DNA from: MWBF01 sp964614645
Lineage (GTDB): Bacteria > Chloroflexota > Anaerolineae > CG2-30-64-16
NCBI GenBank assembly: GCA_964614645.1
Contig: CAZTMA010000007.1
Coordinates: forward strand, 1-64,000
Length of the DNA stretch: 64,000 nt
Direction: 5' to 3'
Shown: in pieces, positions 8,663 through 16,161 of the stretch
How the letters are laid out: the number at the start of each line of letters is the position of its first letter
Position numbering within the stretch: the stretch's first letter is position 1
Notes under the pieces: model-generated
Told to the model about the DNA's origin: nothing
Database searches by the model: none
What the model saw: only the letters and a program-made list of their open reading frames with translations
Program-made: the position numbers and the translations under genes

Positions 8663-9325
8663 TTACTCCACCGTGACCAGGGGGCGCAGTGTCGCCAGCT
8701 TGGCCTCCCCAATGCCGTCCACGCGCAGCAGGTCATCGACGCTGGCATAGGGCCGGCCCGCCACAATCTTCTGCGCGGTGGCCTCGCCGATGCCCGGCAG
8801 CGTGTCCAGTTCGGCCGGCGATGCTGTGTTGAGATTGACCAGCGCTGGTGCGCCGGAGGAGGGGGTCGCGCCTGCGGTGACGCCGCTCAGCATGCGCAGC
8901 GGCGCAGTCGAGACAGGCGGGGGTTCGGCTGCACCGGCCGGCGCGACCGTCGAGCCGGGCGCCGCGCGGCGCGGCACATACACCTGCACATGGTCATCCA
9001 GCAGTATGGCCTTGTTGATGCGATCGAGGTCTGCGTCATCTGTGGGGCCACCCGCGGCCGCAATCGCATCTGCGACGAGGCTGCCCGGCGCAAGCCGGTA
9101 GACGGCGGGGCGGCGCACCGCGCCTGCCACATCGACGTGCAGCAGGCCGGGAGTCGGCGTCGGTGATGGGGCCGGGGTGAGTGTTGGTGTCGGAGGTGGC
9201 AGGATTTCGATCGGCTTCGTTGCCGGCCTGCGGCCCAGAAAAACAACCACAGCCAGGATGACCAGCCAGACAAGCGAAAGCCCGATGTAGCCCAGCCACG
9301 ACGACACGCGATCAGGGGCCTTCAT
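8663..9325 (-). CDS. ComEA-like DNA-binding protein (SLBB plus helix-hairpin-helix)
   Basis: 220 residues. One N-terminal membrane segment (about 10-30) is followed by a Thr/Pro-rich stretch (TPTLTPAPSPTPTPG) and a SLBB-like domain starting at V-D-V-A-G-A-V-R-R-P. After a variable linker, the C-terminal helix-hairpin-helix pair begins with V-N-L-N-T-A-S-P-A-E-L-D-T-L-P-G-I-G. That is the ComEA arrangement of an exported double-stranded-DNA receptor for natural transformation. No comEC is seen nearby. The downstream binding-protein gene has its own promoter. Confidence 0.87.
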   Translation of the reverse strand: MKAPDRVSSWLGYIGLSLVWLVILAVVVFLGRRPATKPIEILPPPTPTLTPAPSPTPTPGLLHVDVAGAVRRPAVYRLAPGSLVADAIAAAGGPTDDADLDRINKAILLDDHVQVYVPRRAAPGSTVAPAGAAEPPPVSTAPLRMLSGVTAGATPSSGAPALVNLNTASPAELDTLPGIGEATAQKIVAGRPYASVDDLLRVDGIGEAKLATLRPLVTVE

Positions 9326-9388
9326 GGTGCACCTCTCGGTGAGTCAGCGATGTGCGTGCCCGTCCAGTATACGCCGGTCGCGGCCAGT

Positions 9389-9416
9389 GTGACAAATGCG
9401 TGCCGTGTGCTATAAT
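9389..9416 (+). promoter_or_regulatory. Promoter of the gene at 9424 (leaderless type)
   Basis: GTGACA at 9389-9394, a 16-nt spacer, and TATAAT at 9411-9416. The ATG at 9424 lies 7 nt after the -10 box, so the transcript probably starts at or next to the start codon. No ribosome-binding site is visible. Confidence 0.65.
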
Positions 9417-9423
9417 ATGGTTT

Positions 9424-11037
9424 ATGACTGCGGAATCGAAAGTGCTCACCGGGCTGATGGAGCGTCGGGCGCTGGAAGCCGAGTTTGCCCGCCTGACGGC
9501 GATGACAGACCCGGCCGAGCAAGAACAGCAGGCGGCGGCCATCGCAGCCCATGGGCATACGGCGCTGACGTTTCTCCTGTCCTTGCTGGACACCGATGAT
9601 CCGCTCGTGCGCGGCAGGTTGGGCCTGATAGCCCTGCACCTGCCCCGCGAACAGGTGGTTGCGGCGCTTCGCAGTGCGGCCGGCGGTGCAGGGGCGCGGC
9701 CCAACACGGATGTCGACCGGGTGCGGATCAGCGCCATCATCATCCTTGATCGTTTCCTCGGTGAGCCGGTAGATGAATTGACCGCGGCCGGCGCAGGCGA
9801 CCCTGATCGGGTCGCGCACCAGTCCTTGCAGGAACTCAGCCGGGCCATGCAGCAGGACCCGGCCTCGATACTCGAATACCTGACCCAGCTCGCGCAGCAG
9901 CCGCCCGACGTGCCGCATATGCTGCTGGCGGCCATCCCGGAGAGCGGGAACGGCTGGCAGATGATTGCCCTGCTGCGCATGTTCGCCCAGGAGCACGATC
10001 AGGCGCTGGCGCGCGGTGCGCTGGAGCAGTTGAGTCGCATCCGGTCGCAGGCAGCCGCACGGGCCCTGACGAGCCTGGCCGCGACGCTGCCTCCGCCGCT
10101 CGCCGTCCTGGCTGAGCGCGGGCGGCGCAAGGTTCAGATGAGCGTCGGGGTAGGCCGCGCGACCCCGGAGCCTGACCCCGCGCCGTGGTATGCGCCGGGG
10201 TGCGCCTGGCGGGTCCTGGTGTCGCCGGTTGAGGGTGCGGGCACGCAGCTCGTCTGGTTTGTCGGTCAGGCAGCGGACGTTACGACGGCCGTCTCTCTCG
10301 CGGTCGTCACGGATGCCGCGCACGGGGTGCACTACGCCACCCTCAGGCAGAGTGCGGATATCCTCAAATTGCCGCCGCCGGCCGATAGCGGTACACTGCA
10401 CCGCACCCAGGCCGCGGGCGGCAGCGCGGTCCTGCTGGTCGAAGCCTCGCTGCAGGCGGGCCGCCAGCTCATCCGCGAGGCGCTGGCCCTCCACTGGGCG
10501 CAGGGGACGCTGCCGCCGTTCGAGTATCGCCTGTTCAACCCGCTCATCTGGTTGGCCGAGCCGCTGCCCGGGACCGACCTCGACACCGCAGACACCGCCG
10601 CGCCCGCTATCGAGCCCGCGCCGGATCGCGCGGCCATTGCAGGTCTGCTCGACCATCCGGCGTTTGCGACGTGGTTCTGGCCCCTGACCGAGCTGCCGGC
10701 CGGGCAGATGGACGGCCCGGAGGCCCGCGCGAGCCTGATTACACATATCGCGGCCACGCAGTTTGGCCCCGAGATAAAAGCAGGGTATGCTAAGAACCTG
10801 CAGAAGATGGCACGCTGGTTGCTTCTGGCGGGAGATGTTGAGACGGCAGCAGTCGCGCAGGCCGCCACGGACGATGTACAGGCGCAGCCCGCCGAGGAGT
10901 CCATCTTCCTGCGGCGCCTGATCGGCATCGGCCTTGATTTCGCGCTGGCGCAGCGGACAGTTTTCACCCGGCAAGCGCGGGGCAAGCGCGCCAGGCACTT
11001 ACGACGTCCGCCTGAGCCTGAATCTGACAAATCCTAA
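9424..11037 (+). CDS. Unknown protein with alpha-helical HEAT-like N-terminal part
   Basis: 537 residues; I do not recognise a named family. Residues about 45-240 are Ala/Leu/Gln-rich with helical repeats in which D-D-P-L-V-R-G-type turns recur, resembling HEAT repeats. The rest is a mixed domain with few landmarks. There is no signal peptide or membrane segment. The start at 9424 is chosen because the -10 box TATAAT lies just upstream and the residues before it are implausible. tatA follows after 49 nt with its own ribosome-binding site. Confidence 0.6.
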   Translation: MTAESKVLTGLMERRALEAEFARLTAMTDPAEQEQQAAAIAAHGHTALTFLLSLLDTDDPLVRGRLGLIALHLPREQVVAALRSAAGGAGARPNTDVDRVRISAIIILDRFLGEPVDELTAAGAGDPDRVAHQSLQELSRAMQQDPASILEYLTQLAQQPPDVPHMLLAAIPESGNGWQMIALLRMFAQEHDQALARGALEQLSRIRSQAAARALTSLAATLPPPLAVLAERGRRKVQMSVGVGRATPEPDPAPWYAPGCAWRVLVSPVEGAGTQLVWFVGQAADVTTAVSLAVVTDAAHGVHYATLRQSADILKLPPPADSGTLHRTQAAGGSAVLLVEASLQAGRQLIREALALHWAQGTLPPFEYRLFNPLIWLAEPLPGTDLDTADTAAPAIEPAPDRAAIAGLLDHPAFATWFWPLTELPAGQMDGPEARASLITHIAATQFGPEIKAGYAKNLQKMARWLLLAGDVETAAVAQAATDDVQAQPAEESIFLRRLIGIGLDFALAQRTVFTRQARGKRARHLRRPPEPESDKS

Positions 11038-11086
11038 CGCCTGACCTGAATGCAGGCGCAGTACCAATATCCTCAAGGAGTGTTCA

Positions 11087-11275
11087 ATGTTCAACCTAGG
11101 TGGTTGGGAGTGGGTCATCCTCCTGGTCATTGTCCTCATCGTGTTCGGCGTGGGCCGGCTGCCTGAAATCGGCGGCGCGATCGGCAAGAGCATTCGTGAG
11201 TTCCGCCAGGCATCTCGGGACGAAAACGCGATCGAGAAAGCGGCGGACAAGCCCACGGACGAGAAGGTCTCCTGA
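11087..11275 (+). CDS. tatA: Sec-independent translocase protein TatA/E
   Basis: 62 residues. Pore-forming subunit of the twin-arginine system that exports folded, often cofactor-loaded proteins. One N-terminal membrane helix (W-E-W-V-I-L-L-V-I-V-L-I-V-F-G) is followed by the F-G-x-x-R-L-P-E-I-G-x-x-I-G-K hinge, an amphipathic helix and an acidic tail. AAGGAG lies just before the ATG. No tatC is nearby. The molybdopterin-type lipoprotein at 36011-36778 is one possible client. Confidence 0.92.
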   Translation: MFNLGGWEWVILLVIVLIVFGVGRLPEIGGAIGKSIREFRQASRDENAIEKAADKPTDEKVS

Positions 11276-11357
11276 TCCGGGCCACGTGAGGCGCGCGGTG
11301 TGAACACCCGCGCAGGCGCGCCCTTGCACTGTGCGCCTCATGCCCGGAAAGAGCCAT
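11274..11357 (+). terminator. Long hairpin after tatA
   Basis: TCCGGGCCACGTGAGGCGC (from 11276) pairs with GCGCCTCATGCCCGGA (to about 11350) with a small bulge. A further GC-rich hairpin sits inside. There is no clear T tract, so its role as a terminator is uncertain. Confidence 0.45.
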
Positions 11358-11365
11358 AGTTACCG

Positions 11366-12553
11366 GTGGCGATGGACCCTCCTGTCTCTCCACAGCCCGT
11401 CTCCTTCTCATGGCAAGCTCCCGAGGAACAACGGCGCGTGCAGGAGTTAGCCGCGCTCTACGCCGTCTCCGCAGCCATGAACCGGGCCCTGAACGAGCAG
11501 GCGGCCCTATCTGAAGCCCTCCAGGAAGTCCTCGCCGTCCTGGCGCTTGACAGCGGCAAGATCTACCTGCTGGATCGCCTGAGCGGTGAGTTGGCCCTCG
11601 CGGCCGCCGAGGGCGACCTCTCCCTGTTTGACCCGACCGAAACAACCATCACGCCCGGAGAATGCCTCTGCGGGCAGGCGCTGCTGCACGGGCAGGCGTT
11701 GCAGGCCGCGGACGTGGTCACCGACGCGCGCATCGTGCGCGAAGGCTGCCGGTGCCATGGCGCGCACGCGTGCGCAGTCGTGCCGCTGCACGCCAGAGAA
11801 CAGACTCTCGGCGTGTTGCACATTGCAGCGCGGCGGCTGGTCACCTTCTCCGACACCGATATGGCCCTCCTGCGTTCGATTGCCACGCAGATCGGCACGG
11901 CGGTCGATAACATGCGGCTGCGCGAGGAAGCCCGGCGCGCCGAAGCCCTGGCAACATTGGTGCAGGAGATGCACCACCGCATCAAGAACAATCTGCAGAC
12001 CGTCGCCGACCTGTTGAGCCTGGAGATGTCCTCCAGCCCCAGCCCCGCGGCGCGGCGCAGCCTGCGCGACAGCGTGACGCGCATCAAGAGCATCGCCGCG
12101 GTCCACGAGCTGCTGTCGGCGGACCAGGTGCGGCTGACCGACATCACCGAGCTGGCGCGGCAGGTGTGCGACATCTCGCTGCGTCATCTCGTGCGCCCCG
12201 ACCGCCCGGTGCAGGCCGAAGTGACCGGCACGGCCATCTATCTGCCCTCGAAACAGGCAACGGCCTTTGCACTGGTGATGAATGAGCTGATTGCCAACGC
12301 ATTGGAGCACGCGTTCAGCCTCAGCGTGCGCGGCGGACAGCTCCACATCGACCTCGCCCAGGATGGACCCCAGGTCACGGTGACGGTGCGCGACAACGGC
12401 CGCGGGCTGCCACCCGACTTCGACATCGAACGCGCACACGGGCTGGGCCTGCGCATCGCCCGCACGCTCGCCGAGAAGGACCTGGCGGGCACGCTGCGCC
12501 TGCACAATCTGCCGGAAGGCGGCAGCGAGGCGCGGCTGATGTTCTATAAATAG
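11366..12553 (+). CDS. GAF-domain sensor histidine kinase (HisKA_2 type)
   Basis: 395 residues, no membrane segment, so a cytoplasmic sensor. A GAF domain spans about 30-190. A HisKA_2 dimerisation domain has the M-H-H-R-I-K-N-N-L-Q box (His 203/204). A HATPase domain follows with N-E-L-I-A-N-A-L-E-H-A and D-N-G-R-G-L-P. The GAF domain carries five cysteines (C100, C102, C128, C130, C136) in G-E-C-L-C-G and G-C-R-C-H-G-A-H-A-C, which could bind a metal or an Fe-S cluster; that is inference. This kinase type commonly pairs with ANTAR regulators, and one follows after 9 nt. The start is GTG 11366; ATG 11372 is an alternative. Confidence 0.9.
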   Translation: MAMDPPVSPQPVSFSWQAPEEQRRVQELAALYAVSAAMNRALNEQAALSEALQEVLAVLALDSGKIYLLDRLSGELALAAAEGDLSLFDPTETTITPGECLCGQALLHGQALQAADVVTDARIVREGCRCHGAHACAVVPLHAREQTLGVLHIAARRLVTFSDTDMALLRSIATQIGTAVDNMRLREEARRAEALATLVQEMHHRIKNNLQTVADLLSLEMSSSPSPAARRSLRDSVTRIKSIAAVHELLSADQVRLTDITELARQVCDISLRHLVRPDRPVQAEVTGTAIYLPSKQATAFALVMNELIANALEHAFSLSVRGGQLHIDLAQDGPQVTVTVRDNGRGLPPDFDIERAHGLGLRIARTLAEKDLAGTLRLHNLPEGGSEARLMFYK

Positions 12554-12562
12554 AGAGGCGCC

Positions 12563-13141
12563 GTGGACCCGCTGCGCATCCTCATTGCCGACGATGAGAG
12601 CATCCGCCTGCTGAGCCTGCGGGAACAACTCCACGCGCTCGGTCACCAGGTGGTGGCCGAGGCGTCCACCGGCGCAGACGCGGTCACGCTCGCCGCGGCC
12701 GCCGAGCCGGACCTGGCCATCATGGATATCAAGATGCCGGTCATGGACGGCATCGAGGCCGCCGAGCGCATCACCCGGGCGCGCCCCATCCCCATTATCC
12801 TGCTGACTGCATACAACGAAGCCCAACTCGTCGAGCGCGCCGCCCAGGCCAACATCTCGGCCTATCTGATGAAGCCGGTGGCTGAAGAAGACCTGCTGCC
12901 CGCGATTGCGCTGGCCCTGGCGCGCTTTCACGAATTCAAAGCCCTGCATCAGGAAGTCGCTGACCTGCGCGAGGCGCTCGAAGCCCGCAAGCTCATCGAG
13001 CGCGCCAAGGGCATCCTCATGCGGCGGTTGAACCTGACCGAGGAGGAAGCCTTCCGCCGGCTGCAGAAGCAGAGCCAGGACACCAACCGCAGGCTCTCCG
13101 AGGTCGCACAGGCCCTGGTGACCGCGGATGCACTGCTGTAG
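12563..13141 (+). CDS. ANTAR-domain response regulator (RNA-binding antiterminator)
   Basis: 192 residues from a GTG preceded by GAGAGG. The receiver domain (about 1-125) has the acidic pair in I-A-D-D-E, the phosphoacceptor Asp in I-M-D-I-K-M-P and Lys in Y-L-M-K-P. A short coiled segment leads to the ANTAR domain, with the family signature R-A-K-G-I-L-M-R-R-L-N-L-T-E-E-E-A-F near 150. ANTAR proteins bind paired small hairpins in mRNA leaders and prevent terminator formation once the receiver is phosphorylated. The partner kinase is directly upstream. The leader just downstream has the expected layout of a target, ahead of the Wood-Ljungdahl genes. Confidence 0.93.
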   Translation: MDPLRILIADDESIRLLSLREQLHALGHQVVAEASTGADAVTLAAAAEPDLAIMDIKMPVMDGIEAAERITRARPIPIILLTAYNEAQLVERAAQANISAYLMKPVAEEDLLPAIALALARFHEFKALHQEVADLREALEARKLIERAKGILMRRLNLTEEEAFRRLQKQSQDTNRRLSEVAQALVTADALL

Positions 13142-13254
13142 GGTGGGGCGCGACGCCGGGCGGCTTTGTGAAAATACCTTCTAATTTGTATATGACGCGC
13201 ATCATATTGGGCGGGTCATTCGTAAAGTAAGCTATTTGCGAACGACCCATACTC

Positions 13255-13300
13255 TGCAGACTGATGACGGTCTGCAACCTTCCCAGGTGATGACAGCCTG
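13255..13300 (+). promoter_or_regulatory. Tandem hairpins, candidate ANTAR recognition element
   Basis: Hairpin 1: TGCAGAC (13255-13261) pairs with GTCTGCA (13270-13276). Hairpin 2: CAGG (13284-13287) pairs with CCTG (13297-13300). Both loops contain TGATGAC, and in both a T-G pair can close the loop before GATGAC. The right arm of hairpin 2 is part of the left arm of the terminator that follows, so the two structures exclude each other. The loop sequence is not the published ANTAR loop consensus as I remember it, so the match is by architecture. Confidence 0.5.
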
Positions 13301-13329
13301 CTCCGCCACTGCGCGGGGCAGGCTTTTTT
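13295..13329 (+). terminator. Strong intrinsic terminator ahead of the Wood-Ljungdahl cluster
   Basis: AGCCTGC (13295-13301) and the following bases pair with the segment ending GCAGGCT (13318-13324), a stem of about 12 bp with a 6-nt loop, followed by a run of six T. It lies downstream of the regulator and upstream of the first cluster gene, so it can act as an attenuator. Confidence 0.8.
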
Positions 13330-13330
13330 G

Positions 13331-13386
13331 TTTGGCTATGATGCTCGTCATAGCCAAACCCACCACATCGTGCAAAACTGCACGAT
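13331..13386 (+). repeat. Two further perfect hairpins in the cluster leader
   Basis: TTTGGCTATGA (13331-13341) pairs with TCATAGCCAAA (13348-13358). ATCGTGCA (13367-13374) pairs with TGCACGAT (13379-13386), and a third ATCGTGCA copy follows near 13397. The function is unknown; they may stabilise the 5' end after readthrough. Confidence 0.55.
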
Positions 13387-13438
13387 ATAGGCCAGCATCG
13401 TGCAGCGGCCATTGCCATCCGCAGGTAGCGAGACAGAC

Positions 13439-14065
13439 ATGCGAACGTGTTGGGAAATCCGGCGTGAACTTCAAGCCATGCATCCCGGCAAGAACGGCTG
13501 GGTCGTGGCGTGCGCCGAATGCGCCATTTACTTGAGCTCCCAGGCGTGTTGGGAACAATGCGCAGGAAGCTCCTGTTGCTGCGCCCCCCTCTCCGTCACC
13601 TGCGACTTCTGCGAAATCTACATCGAACACCGGCGCGAAATTGCGGACCTGCGCGACGCGGAGCAAGCCAACTCCGCAGCAGGGGCCCGCCCCGAGCCGA
13701 GAAAGCCCTTAAACAGCCCCCTTGAAGGAGGTCAGCCACCCATGGAGAAAATCCAGTTCGGCGTGCCCACTCTCTGGGCCGATCATCACACGCTGAAGGT
13801 GCGGGAAGCCCTGATGCAGTTGGCCGGCGTGCAGGACGTGATTGCCAGTTCCGCCTTCCGCATGGCCATCGTTTCCTACGACCCGGCCCTGGTCAATCCC
13901 GGCGTCATTATGGCCACACTGGATGAGGCCGGCTATCCCGTTGCCACCGATGGCACGAGTGTCATGACGCAACCTGTCCCCGTGCAGGATGGCCGCAAGG
14001 ATCTTGCATGGGATCGCCTCGGCCTGCGCCAGACCCGCACCGACCTGCGGGATGCTAAGAAGTAG
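13439..14065 (+). CDS. Cys-rich protein joined to an HMA-like domain, with an internal start
   Basis: 208 residues from ATG 13439. Residues 1-70 hold ten cysteines, including C-A-E-C, C-C-C and C-D-F-C groups, suggesting a metal or Fe-S site; I do not recognise the family. A linker leads to M-E-K-I-Q-F-G-V at residue 102, which begins a small ferredoxin-like fold resembling heavy-metal-associated domains, but the usual C-x-x-C is replaced by A-D-H-H. A near-perfect ribosome-binding site (AAGGAGGT) lies before that internal ATG at 13742, so the HMA-like part may also be made alone. It is the first gene after the leader and lies 14 nt before cooS, so a role in nickel or redox handling for CODH is plausible. 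Confidence 0.6.
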   Translation: MRTCWEIRRELQAMHPGKNGWVVACAECAIYLSSQACWEQCAGSSCCCAPLSVTCDFCEIYIEHRREIADLRDAEQANSAAGARPEPRKPLNSPLEGGQPPMEKIQFGVPTLWADHHTLKVREALMQLAGVQDVIASSAFRMAIVSYDPALVNPGVIMATLDEAGYPVATDGTSVMTQPVPVQDGRKDLAWDRLGLRQTRTDLRDAKK

Positions 14066-14079
14066 AGGAGATAGATTTC

Positions 14080-16071
14080 ATGGCCAAACAGAAAATCACG
14101 CCCAGCATTGATCCAGCTGCGTGCTATGTGCTCGACGTCGCGGAACTGATGGGCATCTCGACTTCGTTCAGCCGGGCAGCCGACCATAAGCCCTGCACCG
14201 TGGGAAGCGGGCAATCTGGCGTCTGCTGCAAAAATTGCTATATGGGGCCGTGCCGCATCACCAAAGAGGGTCAGGTCGGCATCTGCGGCGCGACGCTGGA
14301 AACCATTGCCGCCCGCAACCTCGCCCGGGCGATTGCGGCCGGCGCGGCCGCTCACTCGGATCACGGCCGTGACCTGGCGTTCACGCTACATGCAGTGGCG
14401 ACCGGCGAGGCCCAGGGCTACGAAATTCGCGATGAGGCCAAGTTATACGCGGTTGCAGCCAAGCATGGAATCTCCACGAAGGGCAAGACCGCCATAGAGG
14501 TCTCGTTGGCTGTGGCCAACAAGGCTATCAGTGAGTTTGGGCAACAGCGCGGCGAGCTCAGTTACATCAATACCGCGCCGCCCAAGCGTCAGAAGCTCTG
14601 GCGCGACCAGGGCGTGGTGCCGCGCGGCATCGATCGCGAAGTCGTCGAGATCCTGCACCGTACGCACATTGGCGACGACCAGGATGCCAGCCACATCTTG
14701 AGCGCTGCCGTGCGAACTGCCCTGTCCGACGGCTGGGGCGGCTCGATGTGGGCCACCGACATCTCTGACATTCTCTTCGGCACCCCCAGCCCGAAGGTCG
14801 GCGGAGTCAATCTCGGCTGCCTGGAAGAGAAGCAGGTCAATATCATTGTGCATGGCCATGAGCCAACGCTCTCCGAGATGATCGTCACTGCAGTTCAGGA
14901 CCCCGACCTGATCGAGTACGCCAAGAGCAAGGGCGCAGAAGGCATCAACCTGGCCGGCATCTGCTGCACCGCGAATGAGGTCATGATGCGGCAGGGCATC
15001 CCGTCCGCCGGCAACTTCCTGACGCAGGAACTGGCTATTCTCACCGGCGCGGTCGAAGCGATGGTGGTGGACGTCCAGTGCATCATGCAATCCCTGGTGG
15101 GCGTAGCCCAGCACTTCCACACCGAAATCATTACCACCAGCCCCAAAGTGAAGATCACCGGCGCAACACACATCGAGTTCGACGAGCATCACGCAATGGA
15201 CATTGCCAAGAGTATCGTGCGCCGTTCGATTGACAACTATGCCAATCGGGCCGCTGAGACGCACATCCCTCATGGCATGTCCGAACAAATGGTGCCCGGC
15301 TTCAGCCATGAGTATCTGGCCTACATGCAGGGCGGCAATTACCGTGCCTCGTTCCGCCCGCTCAATGATGCCATCGCCAGCGGGCGCCTGCGCGGCGTGG
15401 CGGCCAACGTTGGCTGCAATAACCCCGCGTTTACCCATGACCAGGTACACATGGATGTTGTCACCGAGCTGCTGAAGAATGATGTACTGGTGGTGAGCAC
15501 GGGTTGCGGCGCAATTGCGGCGGGCAAGTACGGCTATATGAAAGGCTCGACGGCTCTCGACCCGGAGAAAGTCGGCCCTGGCCTGCGAGAAGTCTGCGAG
15601 ACCATCGGCATCCCGCCCGTCCTGCATCTCGGTTCCTGCGTGGATAACAGCCGCATCCTCACCGTGTTAAGCCAGATGGCCACGGAAGGCGGGTTGGGCG
15701 ACGACATCAGCGACATCCCGGCAGTCGGCCTCGCGCCTGAATGGATGAGCGAGAAAGCTTTGTCCATCGCGACCTACTGTGTCGGCTCCGGCGCCTATGT
15801 CATCATGGGCGTCCGCAACCCGGTGGAGTTTTCCGATGCGGTCTCCGACATCCTGTCAACAGAGTGGGAGGAGCGCTACGGCGGCAAGCTGGAATTCGCC
15901 GTCGAGGCCGAGGAAATCGTCCGCCGGACGCTGGAGCACATCGACAAGAAGCGCGCGGCGCTGAAGCTGCCTGCCTACGATCCGACCCGCTTCGGCGCAT
16001 CCGGGGATGCGGCGATGGAGTCATACCTCGAACTGCCCGTCGAAGAGCAGATGTCGGAGATTTACGGGTAA
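14080..16071 (+). CDS. cooS: Ni-dependent carbon monoxide dehydrogenase catalytic subunit
   Basis: 663 residues. Interconverts CO2 and CO; in this cluster it supplies CO to acetyl-CoA synthase (acsA role). The metal ligands are all visible: D-cluster C39 and C49; B-cluster C50, C53, C58 and C69; and C-cluster His (H258 or H260), C295 (or C296), C334, C446, C476 and C520. The catalytic Lys is K559 in M-S-E-K-A-L-S. The ribosome-binding site is AGAGGAG. The order cooS then acsB is that of acetogenic CODH/ACS. A palindromic repeat sits in the gap before acsB. Confidence 0.97.
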   Translation: MAKQKITPSIDPAACYVLDVAELMGISTSFSRAADHKPCTVGSGQSGVCCKNCYMGPCRITKEGQVGICGATLETIAARNLARAIAAGAAAHSDHGRDLAFTLHAVATGEAQGYEIRDEAKLYAVAAKHGISTKGKTAIEVSLAVANKAISEFGQQRGELSYINTAPPKRQKLWRDQGVVPRGIDREVVEILHRTHIGDDQDASHILSAAVRTALSDGWGGSMWATDISDILFGTPSPKVGGVNLGCLEEKQVNIIVHGHEPTLSEMIVTAVQDPDLIEYAKSKGAEGINLAGICCTANEVMMRQGIPSAGNFLTQELAILTGAVEAMVVDVQCIMQSLVGVAQHFHTEIITTSPKVKITGATHIEFDEHHAMDIAKSIVRRSIDNYANRAAETHIPHGMSEQMVPGFSHEYLAYMQGGNYRASFRPLNDAIASGRLRGVAANVGCNNPAFTHDQVHMDVVTELLKNDVLVVSTGCGAIAAGKYGYMKGSTALDPEKVGPGLREVCETIGIPPVLHLGSCVDNSRILTVLSQMATEGGLGDDISDIPAVGLAPEWMSEKALSIATYCVGSGAYVIMGVRNPVEFSDAVSDILSTEWEERYGGKLEFAVEAEEIVRRTLEHIDKKRAALKLPAYDPTRFGASGDAAMESYLELPVEEQMSEIYG

Positions 16072-16078
16072 TAGGAGA

Positions 16079-16141
16079 TGAGGAACGAGTAAAAAGTAAT
16101 TCTTACTCATTGCTCGTTCCTCGCTCCTTGTTTCTCGTTCC
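16079..16141. repeat. Palindromic repeat (GAACGAG family) between cooS and acsB
   Basis: GAGGAACGAG (16080-16089) pairs with CTCGTTCCTC (16113-16122), with extra pairing of AGTAA and TTACT inside. Further CTCGTTCC units follow. A related copy is at 53208-53247. Confidence 0.6.
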
Positions 16142-16161
16142 GGTTCACGGAGGAACCAACC

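Noticed and set aside
13142..13250. Promoter for the CODH cluster near TTCTAA...CATATT
   Set aside because: Weak boxes only; the leader could also be read from the regulator promoter, so I do not list it as a feature.
13301..13312. Cobalamin riboswitch B12 box (GCCACTG occurs here)
   Set aside because: The heptamer is part of the terminator loop; no other B12-element features surround it.
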